NCBI GenBank assembly: GCA_027604505.1
Contig: JADIIX010000015.1
Location: 1-64,000, forward strand
Reading direction: 5' to 3'
Source of the DNA: Gonapodya sp. JEL0774
Lineage: Eukaryota > Monoblepharomycota > Monoblepharidomycetes > Monoblepharidales > Gonapodyaceae
Length of the DNA: 64,000 bases
Program-made: the position numbers and the translations under genes
Notes under the pieces: model-generated
Told to the model about the DNA's origin: nothing
Seen by the model: only the letters and a program-made list of their open reading frames with translations
The model's database searches: none
Part shown: piece after piece, positions 11,432-23,022 of the stretch
How the letters are laid out: each line of letters starts with the position of its first letter
How positions within the stretch are numbered: position 1 is the first letter of the stretch

Positions 11432-12430
11432 TCAAGTTGTGGGTCTGTTCAATATTGCTCTTTCGGAAACTATCCCAGGACAAGTCCATTCAGCACCTTC
11501 TTCGATCCGTGTTTCGTCTTCCCCGTCAAGCAGTCCATGTCGCCGCAAGTATTCCTTAGAGGCCATTGAGTATCCTTCGCTACAACCCACGGCGCGAGTA
11601 GAACGACTCCGACCGTCGGCGAAAGTGGGCTGAATGGGAATGGCAAAATCGACATAATAGCGCCAGGAGAGAAAAAGATTGCGTGACGACTCACCTCACT
11701 GTTGCTTGCCGTGAATGTGTCCGCGTCAGCGTAGAATGAGTGGTACTCAATGCGGGGAACTGAAATGGATGCGAGTGATGGTGGAGAGGATTTCTCACTG
11801 CGATAGGAGGTAGTATCCCAGGCATGGGGCAGAAGAGATTCGTGCGCAAACCGGACCGACGATGTCCACGACGAATGATGGTTTAGATTGGGTACGGGGG
11901 AACATGATGCAGCGGTCGACGAGGCATGGACCTCACTGAAAAGTGGAGGTGCATGCGATTCTCGACGTATTTTCTTCAATTCGCTATCAGGGAAGTCTTC
12001 CTTCAATGTGTCGGAAATCGAATCTAAACGGCGGCAAGCTCCGTGTCCAAGTGGGTCTCCAACTCGGACGTGAATGATCTGTCTGAGTCAAGGAGAATCT
12101 CCTTAACGCGTACAATAAGCTGGGACACAATATCCTCGTGCTTTGTAGTTGCAAGATCGACAATCTTTGAGCCGGTAACTGAGTTTGAATTCATCAAGCG
12201 AGAGGCCGAGGGAAGAAAGACGATGTATAGCGTCCATCTGCAAGCACTTTTTTCTGGCCCCATAGCATTGAGTACCTGTTCATTGAATAGATTTGTCTGT
12301 CAGGCATTTCATCAATTGGTGGAAAGAGTGGATGTGAGAGAGGAACCTCGGGATAGTCCTCCCCCGATTTCACTGAAACCACCCCATACCTTTTCCTTCG
12401 ATTTTCAGGGATAAGTGCGATAACTCCCAA
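11432..12430 (-). CDS. Uncharacterised protein, possible STIL/Ana2-like C-terminus
   Basis: Only the 3' part is secure. One exon (about 12000-11695) encodes a Ser/Pro-rich stretch and ends in SNSE at a GTGAGT donor. It joins in phase to a last exon (from about 11630) that ends with SMASKEYLRRHGLLDGEDE and stops at 11432. An upstream exon reads SKIVDLATTKHEDIVSQLIV (about 12160) and another reads PLSHPLFPPIDEMPDRQIYS (about 12350); the joins between these and the true start are unresolved. The ATKxYLxxxGLL-like ending reminds me of the C-terminal motif of the centriole protein STIL/Ana2. That would suit a flagellated fungus, but the similarity is short and from memory. Product otherwise unknown. 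Confidence 0.4.
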
Positions 12431-12723
12431 AACTGCACGGTTAAACGCTCTTCTAATCCTGCGGACCCTGTCTTCTATTGGCTTTCATCCCCAACATCCA
12501 TCATCCCTGGATCATATTGTCTGTTACTGTTCTTGATTTGCACCATCTGACCTCGACCCTGGCGGTACCGTCTGTGTTTTGTGAATTTATGTCGGTTGTT
12601 GTCCGATTTTCATCATCTCATACTCTCATCATATTGGGGATGAACGATGTGTTTCTAGTACCGCGGACCAGGCTCGAGGTTCCCTTCACCCACGTATCCG
12701 AACTAGTTACTATCTTCCTGTGA

Positions 12724-14540
12724 ATGGCTTCGAGAAAAGCGCTTGCACGGACGTGCGCAACTGTTCTCTCCAGGTCTTGTACTCCCACTGTTACCGCGGC
12801 ACTGGTCAGTGCCCTGGTGTGGATATAGGATGTGCCTGAAGCAAAACGTCTCCCTCATCTCTATCTCATCCTCTCTCATTCTGGTTTTGCAGCCTTCTGT
12901 GACACGATCATTTCATGGCTCACCTCGAAGTGGAGCTGTTGTCATTCCTTCGGATGCGGTGAGTTCCCTGCACATAGACGTAGAGTGTACTGAGTCCAAA
13001 ATTTCGCTGTATTTTTTCTTCTCCCCTGTTGCAACGATGACTCACACCTTCCACATTCACCATGTCAGGCAGAATCCAAGCAAACAACTTACGGAGGGGT
13101 CACCACCGTCACGCTCATCCCGGGTGATGGTATCGGCCAAGAAATTTGCGCATCAGTGAAGGATGTCTTCTCTGCCGCCCAGGTGCCCGTCGAGTTTGAG
13201 CAATACGACATTTCGGGGTACAAGCAGGACGACCTCCTTCTCAAACAAGCGACGGACAGCTTGAAGAGAAACAAAGTCGGTCTCAAAGGTAAACAGAGAA
13301 CGCTGCCTTGCTTTGAAGCTATTCCGTGGCAATAAAGCCATGCCGTACATGCCCATCTGTGCGACTAAAATGCGCTTCGATCCCTGGAAGGAATCATCTG
13401 GACTCCCACCGAGCGGTATGGCCACACCTCCCTCAACGTTCTGTTCCGTCGGGACTTCGATATTTTTGCCTCTCTCTCGCAAGTCAAGTCGCTGGAGGGA
13501 GTAAAATCCCGATACCCTAACATCGACTTTTACATCATCAGGGAGAACACCGAAGGGGAGTACTCCGGTTTGGAACACAACGTGAGTCAAAAACCTAAAC
13601 ATGTGACGGCGCGTTTGCTGAATTATTTTGCGATCCCGCATCTTCATCATGAACCCTCTCAGCCCGTTCCGGGAGTTATTGAGTCAATTAAAATAGTAAC
13701 TAGGGAAAAGACGGAGCGCATTGCACGATATGCGTTTGATTTTGCTCTCAAGAATGGCCGCAAAAAGGTTACGGCTATCCACAAAGCCAATATCATGTGA
13801 GTTCCGCAACGTGCAGGTGTCCTTTCCAGATCTATTTTAATGTACTGAATGAATGTTTGGGTATCATTCGGCTACCACTTCAACTTAAATGTTAATCATT
13901 GATGGGTTCAGGAAACTTTCCGACGGTCTCTTCTTGAAGGTGTGCTCTGAAGTCGCTGAGTTGTACAAATCGCACGGGATCAAGTTCGAGGGCATGATTG
14001 TCGACAACGCTTCCATGCAGGTAAGTTCCGGTTATCTGATTGGATGATATTTTCAAAAAGAAAGATGTTCTAACACATCCGGCGATAGATGGTTGCCAAA
14101 CCCCAACAGTTTGACGTCGTTCTCACGGGGAACCTATACGGAAACATCCTCTCTAACATTGGGGCCGCTTTGGTGGGTGGACCGGGAATTACGCCAGGCA
14201 CGAACATCGGACGTGAATACGCCGTGTTCGAGCCGGGTTGCCGACACGTGGCTAAGGACATTGAGGTGGGCTAGCACAAACTGTTGATGGTGTTGTTGAT
14301 TTATCACCCCCTTCCGGTGCCGCTCGTGATGCCAAACAGGGTAAAAAAGTGGCTAACCCTACCGCGATGATCGAGTCCGCTGTATGGATGCTGAGGCACC
14401 TTAGAGAATTTGAACACGCTGACCGTATTCAGAAAGCTCTTTATGAAGTCATCGCCAACGGGTCTTTCCGGACTCGTGATATTGGTGGTACTGCGTCTAC
14501 AGAGGAGTTTACCAAAGGCGTGATCGCGGCTTTGAAGTAG
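12724..14540 (+). CDS. IDH1: NAD-dependent isocitrate dehydrogenase subunit 1, mitochondrial
   Basis: This is a subunit of the TCA-cycle enzyme that turns isocitrate and NAD into 2-oxoglutarate. Eight exons join in phase: 12724-12804, 12893-12958, 13069-13288, 13391-13581, 13663-13796, 13912-14020, 14089-14265 and 14340-14540. Exons 1-2 encode a presequence ([19 protein letters not shown]). The body shows [88 protein letters not shown] and [19 protein letters not shown] and VDNASMQ match the Idh1 (regulatory) branch rather than Idh2. The catalytic partner is not in this window. The ATG at 12724 is the only one that gives an import signal in frame. Confidence 0.93.
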
Positions 14541-14685
14541 ATGATGTAATGGGGTTATTAGGAGAGACTTGACGTCGGCTTCAATGTCACACCAGAATTT
14601 TGATGTACATTGCACCCTCATTGAACCTCCACAATAGCTGTGCGAAACCAAAGAATAAAGCACATTCTTGTTTTACAATGTACAA

Positions 14686-17518
14686 TCAGATTGGGTTTCC
14701 TATTCCGGCTGTCGCAAGAGCGCCAGCCATCTTCTTCACTTCACCATGTACTCGCACCCTGTATATACACGTATAGAGCTTGTTGCCCCAATTTGACTCA
14801 ATTCGCACCTGGACGTGATCGACGAACGGCTTTCGAAGGCGTCGCTCGTGGCCTTCTACCTCTGACTTCTTGCCTCCTCCTCGAGCAACTGCCCTTTCCG
14901 TGAATGCCTCTGCCATCCTTTCGATACCATCCTCAGGAACTTCAACACGCTTCCACCCAGCATCAGCAAATGGATCGTAAACAGTGCGAGCGATCTCGAC
15001 GCTGCCCGATGCCCCGGATGTGTCCTTGAACTCCCGAACGTCAACAATCGCATGGAAGCTGATGTTGCGAGGAGCCGACTTCCATCCTTCTGTCGGGTTC
15101 GGGGCCAAAGCAGGCGGGAGATGCTCCACAGTGAAAGATGTCACGTGTATGGGGATCGAGAGATGGATGGTTAGGTTCCCGTAGGTTCCTTGCGACGTTG
15201 GCAGAGGATTGGGCATTTAACAACTTTAAAGCAATTAACCATTAATGGAACCTACCACGCATAGCCCAGCATTCGCCAGGTGTCGCTGAGCCTCCTCTGA
15301 TGGCCTCGCCTGGAGGGAACCTCTGGACACCCACGCCAGTCACCCATCCAAACAAACCGGAGATTGGGCCCGTCGGTCTCATCATATAGGTGGAAGATGT
15401 CAGCTCTCTTACTACAGTACCGCCAGTCGATTCCGCAGCATAATCTGGGACGTCTGCCCTCCTCACGCCGTATTTTGCGAGATGCCGATCCAGAACAGCA
15501 GCCAGCACATTGTCTCGGTCTTGACCGACGTTGGTGTCACCCATTCCGACCTCTCCGGCAAACTTCTCGAGGGCCTTTTGAACAGCACCGTCCTTAACTT
15601 CCTTTTCCATCTGTCTTCGTACGATCTCTACAACTTCGTCCCTCTCCACCACCCGTCCATCGACCAAATCACGAGCTCTTTCATCCACAAATTTGGCCAC
15701 GTCGGCCTCAACTCTGTCCAGAAGCGTTCGCCAACCTTTAGCGTCGGCAGTTACAAAACCACCTTCGTCTTTGCCCACAGGTGCACCATCCGCTAATCGG
15801 GCTCGAAGATACTCGTAAAACGTAGTGTCCATGACCCAGTGGCCATCTGGACCCTTACGAGCCACAGCTGCAACAGGCGCCACCTCCTCCACCAGCTTGC
15901 GCAGTCGATCTTCCAGCTTCCCGTCCCAAACAATTCCCAAACCACTAGCAGGCTGCTTCACTCTGGCAGCCGTTGCCTCCGCTGCCGCTGCCGCAGCCTT
16001 AGATCCCTCCACTGCTTCCCTGGCTTCCTTTTCGGCTCGCTGAGCAGCTTCTTTAGCTTCCGATGCATCGCGGGCGACCCTAGTCGTCGTCTCGTCCACT
16101 CGCGTCTCAAGTTTCTCCAGCGCTGCAGCTAAGTCAGCACGCGTAGCATAGTCACCAAGGAGGAGAGTGCGAAGGCGGGCAAAGCCTACCGCGAGGCCAA
16201 GCACGAAGGAATTAACTGCCCCAGGTGGTGGCGCACCCTCGGAAGCTGGTTCCACAGCTATTTTAGTCACATTAAGACTCGACTCTGCGAGGGGATTCGA
16301 GATTGCTGTGACGATAGGGACGTGTTCTCCAGACTCCTGGGCATGTCGGGGTGTTCGGGTAGGTGCTGGATCGGCTGGTGCTCCCGGATATACGAGAAGA
16401 ACAAGTATAAGCACAACAGGTATGGCAAGAAAGAGACAGTAGCGAGTCAGTGCTGCTTTAAGAATCAGCGAAGGGACTAATTAGCGAAGGAAACGAGAAC
16501 CTTCTAATTCTAGCTTCGGCATACCTCCTCGTCCCCATTTTGCTGCGCGAACAGACACAACAATTCTGTTATCGTCATCAAAATTTCCTTCTGTCCTTCC
16601 CTTGCCCTTCCCCTTTCTCCCTTTCTTGCCCGGGGTCTCCGTGTTGTCGAAATCCTCCGATGAACCGTAGCCATGAGAACGAGCTTCATCCTCTGCGTTT
16701 TTTACAGCAGTGAGCACTTCTTGCTTCACGTAAAGCAAGGGGCTCATTATGGCACCCCAAAGCCCTACCCCACCACCTCCTGAGGTTCGGATGGGCGTTG
16801 ATATTGTGAGATGTGTCAAATCATCTCCCAAAAGCGTTGATGGGGATGAAGGCCCTGCTCGAACAGGTCCTGTCCCGACTTGTTTCGGACGTTTGGGTGG
16901 AGCCTCGGAAGGAGGCACTTTGCCGGGGCGGCGATTCGCTCCAACGCCTGGCAGACCATCGTTCTCCTTGTCCGATGCCGAAGTAGTGGTGGTAGTCGTT
17001 GCATTTGAGGCGGCAGAATGCTCTCCACGCAGCGGTGGGCCAGCGGCAGATGAGCTGAAGGAGGAAGGTGGCAAGGGGTTTGTACTACCATTTGCTGGAC
17101 GTCCCACAGGCTTGTAGCCAGCACCTCCGGCAGGGCCACCAACACCATGTCCAGTCCTCGAGCTGGCAGGCCCAACAGCATAACTCAACGCTCCAACGCC
17201 TGAGGAAAAGAAGTCTCCCCTAGGCTGCCGTTGTTGTTGATTCAAGTTGTCGACACCATCTGGAGGATCTACGGCGGAGACGTCCGCACCCATGGCATCG
17301 GGAAAAGACTCATCAGCAAGATCCGCGTGGGAGGGAGCAGAGGAGCCGATTGATAATTTATCGGCTCCATCGCGGGGGTCGTCGTCAGAGGCAGAGGCGG
17401 CGGAGGCACGGGAAGTATTACGACGTGGACGCGGGGCGCGTGTAGGCGCCACTAAATTAACAGCTTCGGAAGTGGATGGGCGAGAACGGCGGGTCTTGCG
17501 GGGGGTTGGGGCGGACAT
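14686..17518 (-). CDS. SUN-domain inner nuclear membrane protein (898 aa)
   Basis: SUN proteins sit in the inner nuclear membrane and bind KASH proteins across the perinuclear space, linking the nucleus to cytoskeleton or centrosome. Three exons join in phase: 17518-16525, 16455-15256 and 15188-14686 (2,697 nt). Residues 1-331 are disordered, basic and rich in S/P/G (nucleoplasmic). A single transmembrane helix follows at about 337-355 (CLFLAIPVVLILVLLVY). Residues about 420-490 are Ala/Glu/Lys heptad-like coiled coil. The SUN domain starts near 668 (DYAAESTGGTVVRELTSSTY), includes ECWAMRGTYGNLTIHLSIPI and TSFTVEHLPP, and ends with RIESNWGNKLYTCIYRVRVH, the typical SNWG...YTCIYRFRVHG block. 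An in-frame upstream start at 17608 would add 30 residues; I prefer MSAPTPRKTRRS. A second SUN gene lies 5.5 kb away on the same strand. Confidence 0.93.
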
Positions 17519-18109
17519 GAAGTCGTTCGGTGGGGAGGCGGTCACAACTGAACGTAGAGGAACGAAGTTGAGCGATTGCAACGTTCGGAAATCGATTCCG
17601 CAATCCAAAAACAGAAGCCTTAGGGGTGAGTATGATGGCGCCTGGGGTCAGAACCCCGTGCTCTCTCCACCTCCATTGCAGCCACCCGTTTGATCGATAG
17701 CGTCTAGCAAAATCATGATAGCAATCTGAGATTGTCATGATCCACCCAATTCTCACCTTCGGAGCTGGGTCGCCTGTATGAAGTACAAACAGGGGCGGGA
17801 GTGATACCCGGTGCACCGCCAGCCCGTCTGACTGAGGTGCGTGCTCCAATCTTATCCTCAATGAATTACGATTGGATCGATCGCGCATATACATTATCCT
17901 CCATGACACAAAATAAAGCGAATGTTCCTCCCGTGCAACCGTTTCTCAAGCAAACTGGAAGCAATCCCCAGTACAATACACAAATGATGATACATCCATC
18001 CATACTTCCACCGATGACGAAGTGCCTCATGTCTAATCTTCCGGTTAATTTCTATGCGTTATCGAATGACTCAAGAATGTCACAAGATATGCTGAACAAA
18101 TGCAGGTGC
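17519..18109. other. Intergenic: SUN upstream region and 3' flank of the next minus-strand gene
   Basis: No convincing gene. The 17519-17900 part is the upstream region of the SUN gene. The 18040-18099 part carries the first copy of a 60-bp duplicated element, just past the stop codon of the gene ending at 18110. Confidence 0.5.
18040..18099. repeat. 60-bp duplicated element, copy A
   Basis: This 60-bp segment matches 19629-19688 in the same orientation with 5 mismatches by eye (about 92%). The shared core includes AATGTCACAAGATATGCTGA. Copy A starts 11 bp past the stop codon of the minus-strand coiled-coil gene, so it should lie in that gene's 3' UTR. Confidence 0.9.
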
Positions 18110-19501
18110 TCACACACTGTGAGACATATCTTCTTCGCGCGACAACGGCGCCGCGTCCCGCAACATTCGAAGTTCGGCCTGTAAAGTGTCCACAATCCGT
18201 TCCAACTGCTCGTTACGGGCTCTCAGGTCCCAGACGGCACTTTCCAGGCGATCAACCCGCCGCCACAGATGACTCGCAGAATTATCCGGAGGCGACGCAT
18301 CCCGTTCTTGTCTGTCTGCTCCAGAATGTAAGTGATACGGAGGTGGGAATATCTGGGGGTGGAGGCTTGCCGCTAACGCCGACGGTGTTGGCGGGGGAAG
18401 AATAGGCGGTGGGTTTCCAGGAGGTGACCCGACCGGCCAGGCCATTGAGGTGAGAGGAGGAAGCCCCGACGTGGTTTTACGATGCATAGACAACGAGTCT
18501 GTGAGAGGTGGTTGTGGTTCGTGTAGGGGTCGGGAGTGGAAAGGCACGTCATGCCTTGGACTGGAGGATTCTCGGCCCGAAAAGTCTGCCCAGTTTTGGA
18601 AGGGTGGATTAATCCAAGTCTGGTCTACTGACTGCGCCGCCTGAACAGGAGGGTGTGGTTGAATCTGCTGGCGCGAAGCGATCATCTTTGACGAGTTACT
18701 CGCCGAAGGATCAGTACAGTCAAAATCAACACACCAAACTTCCACTTTGTCTTTCACATGCTCCTCTTGCAGGGTCGAGTGGACTCTTGTTATCCGAATC
18801 GTCGGATGGGGCACCACGTCGAGTAGGAGGTGGATAAGGTTGACTGTACGTTGACAATGGAGCAACAAAGTCTGGGTAGACGCATATTTTGCGTTGCCGA
18901 ACACAACGCAGACATGTGGGATAATCGCTTCAGGGTCAACGGCGGATTGACGATCAGCTTCAGGTTGTTTACCCCACACACAAGCAGGAGCAAACTGAAA
19001 ATAACTAACTTGGAACAAGTCTTCTTCTGATTGAAGCACTTTTGCAACGAGAAATAGGAATGTTATCCAGTTTAGGGAAATAAATGATTGAGGTAGCCAG
19101 TCAGTCAGGCGCGTCAACCGAGGAAAAGGACGAGCTGGTGAGTTCGCCAGGATCCCAAAAATCAGCCGGAATTCAGTCATACCTCATTACAACTGCGACG
19201 CTTTCCGCCCCGTCCAATTACTCGATATTCGCTTGTCTGGTTCGATTGGTTCACCTCTGATGTAGAGGGAAGCTGCTCACCGCGTCCTACAGAAGAAGAC
19301 GCGGAAGGACTAGCTGAATCCCACCCAGCTGGCTCGGATGTGTCCATGGGAAGAGTGATTTATCCTGCGGAGTTTGTCAGTGGCAACCACCACAGGCCAA
19401 CACGTTTCCTCACCGGCTCGCTGCCTGAGGGTCTCCCACAGCGGCCATGCATCATTTAAAATTCGCACATGCATTTCTGGTAGCAGTTCAAAGAAACTCA
19501 T
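18110..19501 (-). CDS. Uncharacterised protein with C-terminal coiled coil
   Basis: I do not recognise a family with confidence. The likely first exon starts at 19501 (MSFFELLPEMHVRILNDAWP). Small exons (about 19400-19180 and 19040) lead to a compact segment, HVCVVFGNAKYASTQTLLLH then TVNLIHLLLDVVPH, then KVEVWCVDFDCTDPSASNSS (about 18930-18700). This resembles ubiquitin-like domains of the SPATA1/CXorf65 type, but only weakly. The middle is Pro/Ser-rich and disordered. The end (about 18290-18110) is a coiled coil with regular Leu spacing (RRVDRLESAVWDLRARNEQL, then VDTLQAELRMLRDA). The stop is at 18110. The exon joins in the first half are tentative. Confidence 0.45.
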
Positions 19502-19628
19502 GTCTTTTATAGTTGCGAACTAGAGAATGTAAAACTCCCTGGCATGTGAAAGTTTGCATGGAATACTTCATTTGGAGTAATATTGTTTGACAGCAACAGT
19601 ATATCGAATCCTTCACTATCATGGATGG

Positions 19629-19688
19629 TCCGGTTGATTTCTATGAGATATCGAGTGACTCATGAATGTCACAAGATATGCTGAACAA
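19629..19688. repeat. 60-bp duplicated element, copy B
   Basis: Second copy of the element at 18040-18099, same orientation, about 92% identical. It lies 144-203 bp past the stop codon of the AIG2-like gene (minus strand), again where a 3' UTR is expected. Sequence on either side of the two copies does not match, so this is not a long tandem duplication. Confidence 0.9.
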
Positions 19689-19831
19689 GTCCGAAGCTCC
19701 CCAGGGCTGTAGCAAGCAGATTGAGGGATACTTAACTGGGGGAAAACAATCCCTCCGCAGTGAGAGTGGAAATTCAGCGAGGAGCTTGATGCCAGGAAAT
19801 AAATAACTGTACATATTTGGAGCTTCACGAT

Positions 19832-20838
19832 CTAGCTGTGTACTGTCTCAACCAATTGGCGATTGTCTACCTCGACCTGGTCTCCTTTGATATTTTCGCT
19901 ACTCCCAATCAAAGACTCGTCACTGTCCCCTTCTCGATTCTTCACATAATTGGCTCCGAATTCCCCGACTGAAAGGTCTTCAAGTACCTGCTCCGACTCA
20001 TACGCTTCCACCCATTCGGGGAGCCTGTCCCGCCGGAACTCTTCATATGACCAGTCCTTGTTTGAAAGATAGCGAGACCCCATTTTCCATATGTACACCT
20101 GAACGGGCAGGAGGACCTTTGGTGGCGTTGATGTGGTTGCTGTCGTCGGTGTTGATGGAGGCGAGGGTGAAGCTTCTGGCGCGAGAAGTTCGACAATCAC
20201 TGGGGTGCGTTCGTACTCCTGATTACATGAAGTTTGTCAAAGGATAGGAACGAAGGGTTCCGTTGGAGTGCCGGCGGCAAGAATTCAGTCATCGCTGAAC
20301 TTGTCTGGAGCTTCAAGCACTCACATAGTCTTCCCATTCATCCATCTTCTCGATATCTTTCGAGCTTTGTGCCCACACAACCATACCATCGACCCACTCG
20401 TCATCACGTGCGGGAACGAGACCAGGGTAACGGCGATCCAACACTCCTCGGCGATGATGACCACGTAACCGCCCGTGGCACCAAGGAGGAAACTTGTAGG
20501 CGCTCCAGTCAGCTCCACCAACAACTCGCAGGTATACCTCAGGAGCCATCAGGGTGCCTGCCGGCAGAAGATGGGAGGATTTAGATGGTATCCATTTTGT
20601 GAAACTACAATAGAAAGCTTGGGTCCCCCATCCCAGGATCGCTGATGATGCCCATCACTAGGTAAAGGTACAGATTATCCAGTCGGGAAGTCATCTGGTT
20701 GAGTTTCCGCTTTACCCTGATCGGCTGCAGGATCAGAGAGACGCTGTACTTCTCCATGTTGTCCTTGAACTCACCATAGACGAAGATCGGGATTCCCTCG
20801 TGAGGCAGAGCTGAGATGTCAATCGGAGAGCCAGCCAT
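19832..20838 (-). CDS. AIG2/GGCT-like gamma-glutamyl cyclotransferase family protein (227 aa)
   Basis: The AIG2-like fold includes gamma-glutamylamine cyclotransferases, which release 5-oxoproline from gamma-glutamyl compounds. Three exons join in phase: 20838-20775, 20557-20325 and 20218-19832. The hallmark VYGTLM is created exactly by the first splice (IPIFVYG / TLMAPEVYLRVVGG). Later family features follow: RRYPGLVPARDDEWVDGMVV, then KMDEWEDYEYERTPVIVELL. The Glu of DEWEDY sits where the family's catalytic acid is expected. VQVYIWK and LSNKDWSYEEFRRDRLPEWV complete the domain. The acidic C-terminal tail is extra. The natural substrate cannot be told from sequence. Confidence 0.9.
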
Positions 20839-21426
20839 GGAATTAAAGTTGTCGAGTAATAGACAGATGGGATGGGAAGTGGTGGAGGTTCAGTGGCACA
20901 AGTGGGATCTCAGATAAGAAGGAACCTCGGCCAGCTAAAATCCAGACACAAACTTGACTTTCTCAGAATTCATAAAACAGGTGAGGAAGTACATTTTCTA
21001 ACTGAGGGTATGATTTGAACTTGCAGAAGGTGGAGTATGTACATATTACATGTCACAGCTCCGATTGATTCCCCGATCTCAGGTTAGTAGTTGAAAGAAT
21101 TGATGCCGAGGTGCTTAGAGGTGTATCCATGTAGGTAGGAATGTTATCAGTGATGTGCGCTCACAGTGCTTTGGTCACGCGATATGAAGAAGTTCTTCAA
21201 CGTTGTCACGTGTTTCAGTCACGTGTTCTCAAGTAAGAAAGTTGATGGGCATTGGCTGATGGATTTTTCAGCAAAGTTAGACTCCCCACCGTTGCTTACG
21301 CTCGCTTCCCAAATGGAAAACAGAACTACTGCAACATCTTGTCTTCTCGCTGCGATCCGGTTGGACCCATTTGTCTCATAGCTCTGGCCCCTCGCGATCA
21401 GGAGATTACATGCTCCATAACCACCG
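20839..21426. other. Divergent intergenic region between AIG2-like and bHLH genes
   Basis: About 590 bp without a gene, holding the upstream regions of both flanking genes. It contains two CACGTG boxes (listed separately) about 200-220 bp before the bHLH start codon. Confidence 0.6.
21205..21225. promoter_or_regulatory. Two GTCACGTG E-box/CLEAR-type sites upstream of the bHLH-zipper gene
   Basis: The octamer GTCACGTG occurs at 21205-21212 and again at 21218-21225, a direct repeat with a 13-bp period. CACGTG is the preferred site of bHLH-zipper factors whose basic region has the His-Glu-Arg pattern, which the downstream gene's product has. This suggests autoregulation or control by a related factor. 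The spacing puts the two sites about 1.25 helical turns apart. The motif is seen; binding is inferred. Confidence 0.6.
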
Positions 21427-22434
21427 ATGGCTGATCGCTCGCACTCCCGCCGTGCCGCTCCAGTCGCTACATCAACGTCTTCCCTCGGGAACCACCCTCT
21501 GATCACCCGAACCCAACCGTCAGACGCAAACGACCCACCTCTCAGCCTTTTCGCTCTCACTACACCTATCGATGCGGATATCCACGCTTCTGCCCAACGC
21601 GAACTGGGTGCAGGACCTACTTCCACCGCACAATCTCCCTCGTCCATCATACATGCTCATACCACAACTCAAGTTCTACCGATGGGCGTCCACGATGATT
21701 TGGACGCTTCTTTGCTTTCACACGAGGATACAGAACAGTTTCTGGAGCGCCAGAAGAAGATGAACCACAAGGAGGTGGAGAGGAGGAGGAGGGTAAACAT
21801 CAACAAGGGAATGGAGGCTCTGGTCGCGGCGTTACCTGAGACAGGAGAAAAAGCAAAGAGCAAGATTCTTCAACGGGCTGCAAATCACATTGCGGACCTT
21901 AAGCAAGCGCAAGCAGCACTGGTGGAGAAAACGACTCTGGAAAGACTCATGCTCGAGCAAACGTGAGTACTCATAACTTTGCCTTTCTGTACAGCTTCCT
22001 ATCAAATGGAATGTGAATGGGGAGTTCCTTGAATTACTTGAAATTTGTCGCATGTTACTCCCGTCTAATTTTCACGAGTTCTCCGTCGCCGTTTCCAACG
22101 ACTCCACTCGTCAATCATACAGCATCAATGAACTGACCGTCCAACTTGACTCGGCACGCATGGAACTCGAAGACCTCCGCTCGAAATACGAACAAGTCAC
22201 TGATGAGAACATGTTGTATAAGCAAGAAGTGGCGCGTATTCAGGGTGAGCTCAACAACGGGCAAGCGGACTTTGCCAATTTGGGCGGACACGATGGATAC
22301 CTGGAAGAGTCCGTGGGAGCTTCGGTTGCTGGGGAGTCATCGAGGAAGAGGCGGCGTAAGTGGTTGTGCCGTGGGTGATTGCGTAGTCGCAACCTAACCT
22401 TTTCCACTTCTCCTCCGTTCCAGGCGACACATGA
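21427..22434 (+). CDS. bHLH-leucine-zipper transcription factor (259 aa)
   Basis: Three exons join in phase: 21427-21962, 22123-22355 and 22424-22434, the last encoding only the final residues. The N-terminal 110 residues are disordered. The basic region NHKEVERRRRVNIN has the H-x3-E-x3-R pattern that reads CACGTG. Helix 1, a short loop and helix 2 follow (GMEALVAALPETG, AKSKILQRAANHIADLK). Across the first splice the helix runs on into a zipper (INELTVQLDSARMELEDLRS, then YEQVTDENMLYKQEVARIQG). The layout is that of USF/Cbf1/MITF-type class B factors; it should dimerise and act in the nucleus. The C-terminus ends in a basic KRRR patch. Two CACGTG boxes lie upstream of the start. Confidence 0.9.
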
Positions 22435-23022
22435 ATTCTGAGTGGAAGTATCTTATCACAGTCGTCTGACTGTTGCTCCCCATCACCAACGCAACTGCTA
22501 AGGGACGTCTCCCTCTCGCATCTCCCATTCTCTAAAATTCAATGGAATTCGGTCTCTACATACATATGCATAATCTGTTTGCTGCATCAATGGCTGGAAA
22601 ATGAAATATATATGATTGTGATTGTGTTCGCCGTGTCTGTAGTAGTTGATGTCGTCTTCGTCCGTACGGGCGTTGCCCACGATGTTCAGTTAATTGTTGC
22701 ATTTACAAATATCTCCTTTCTTATTAGACGACAATGAAAAATTACGAGTTTATGGGGTTTCGGTGTAAATATCGAATACTCATTTGGAGTTGAAGCTACA
22801 AATGCTGCCCCTTCCCCAAAGCATCACCACATCGCAGACCGCTAACAGGCACCCGAGCACAGGGGACCCGCCAGTAAGCTCCAACCAGCGACGAAACAGG
22901 GTTGCACAATTACTTCCACCGGCCTTCAAGCTACTAGATGACTCGTCCAAGTCCCTTCACAATTGGAGTCGCTGATTCCTCGTTACTAAGTTCACTTCAC
23001 ACATATTCACAACCCATTCAAA
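22435..23022. other. Intergenic, convergent gene ends
   Basis: This is the space between the bHLH gene and the end of the second SUN gene. No convincing open frame, repeat or RNA gene. Confidence 0.5.

Noticed and set aside
16481-17608. Upstream start for the first SUN protein (30 extra residues)
   Set aside because: The added MDCGIDFRTLQSLNFVPL has no nuclear-envelope feature, and the downstream ATG begins a typical basic Ser/Pro-rich head; left as an alternative.
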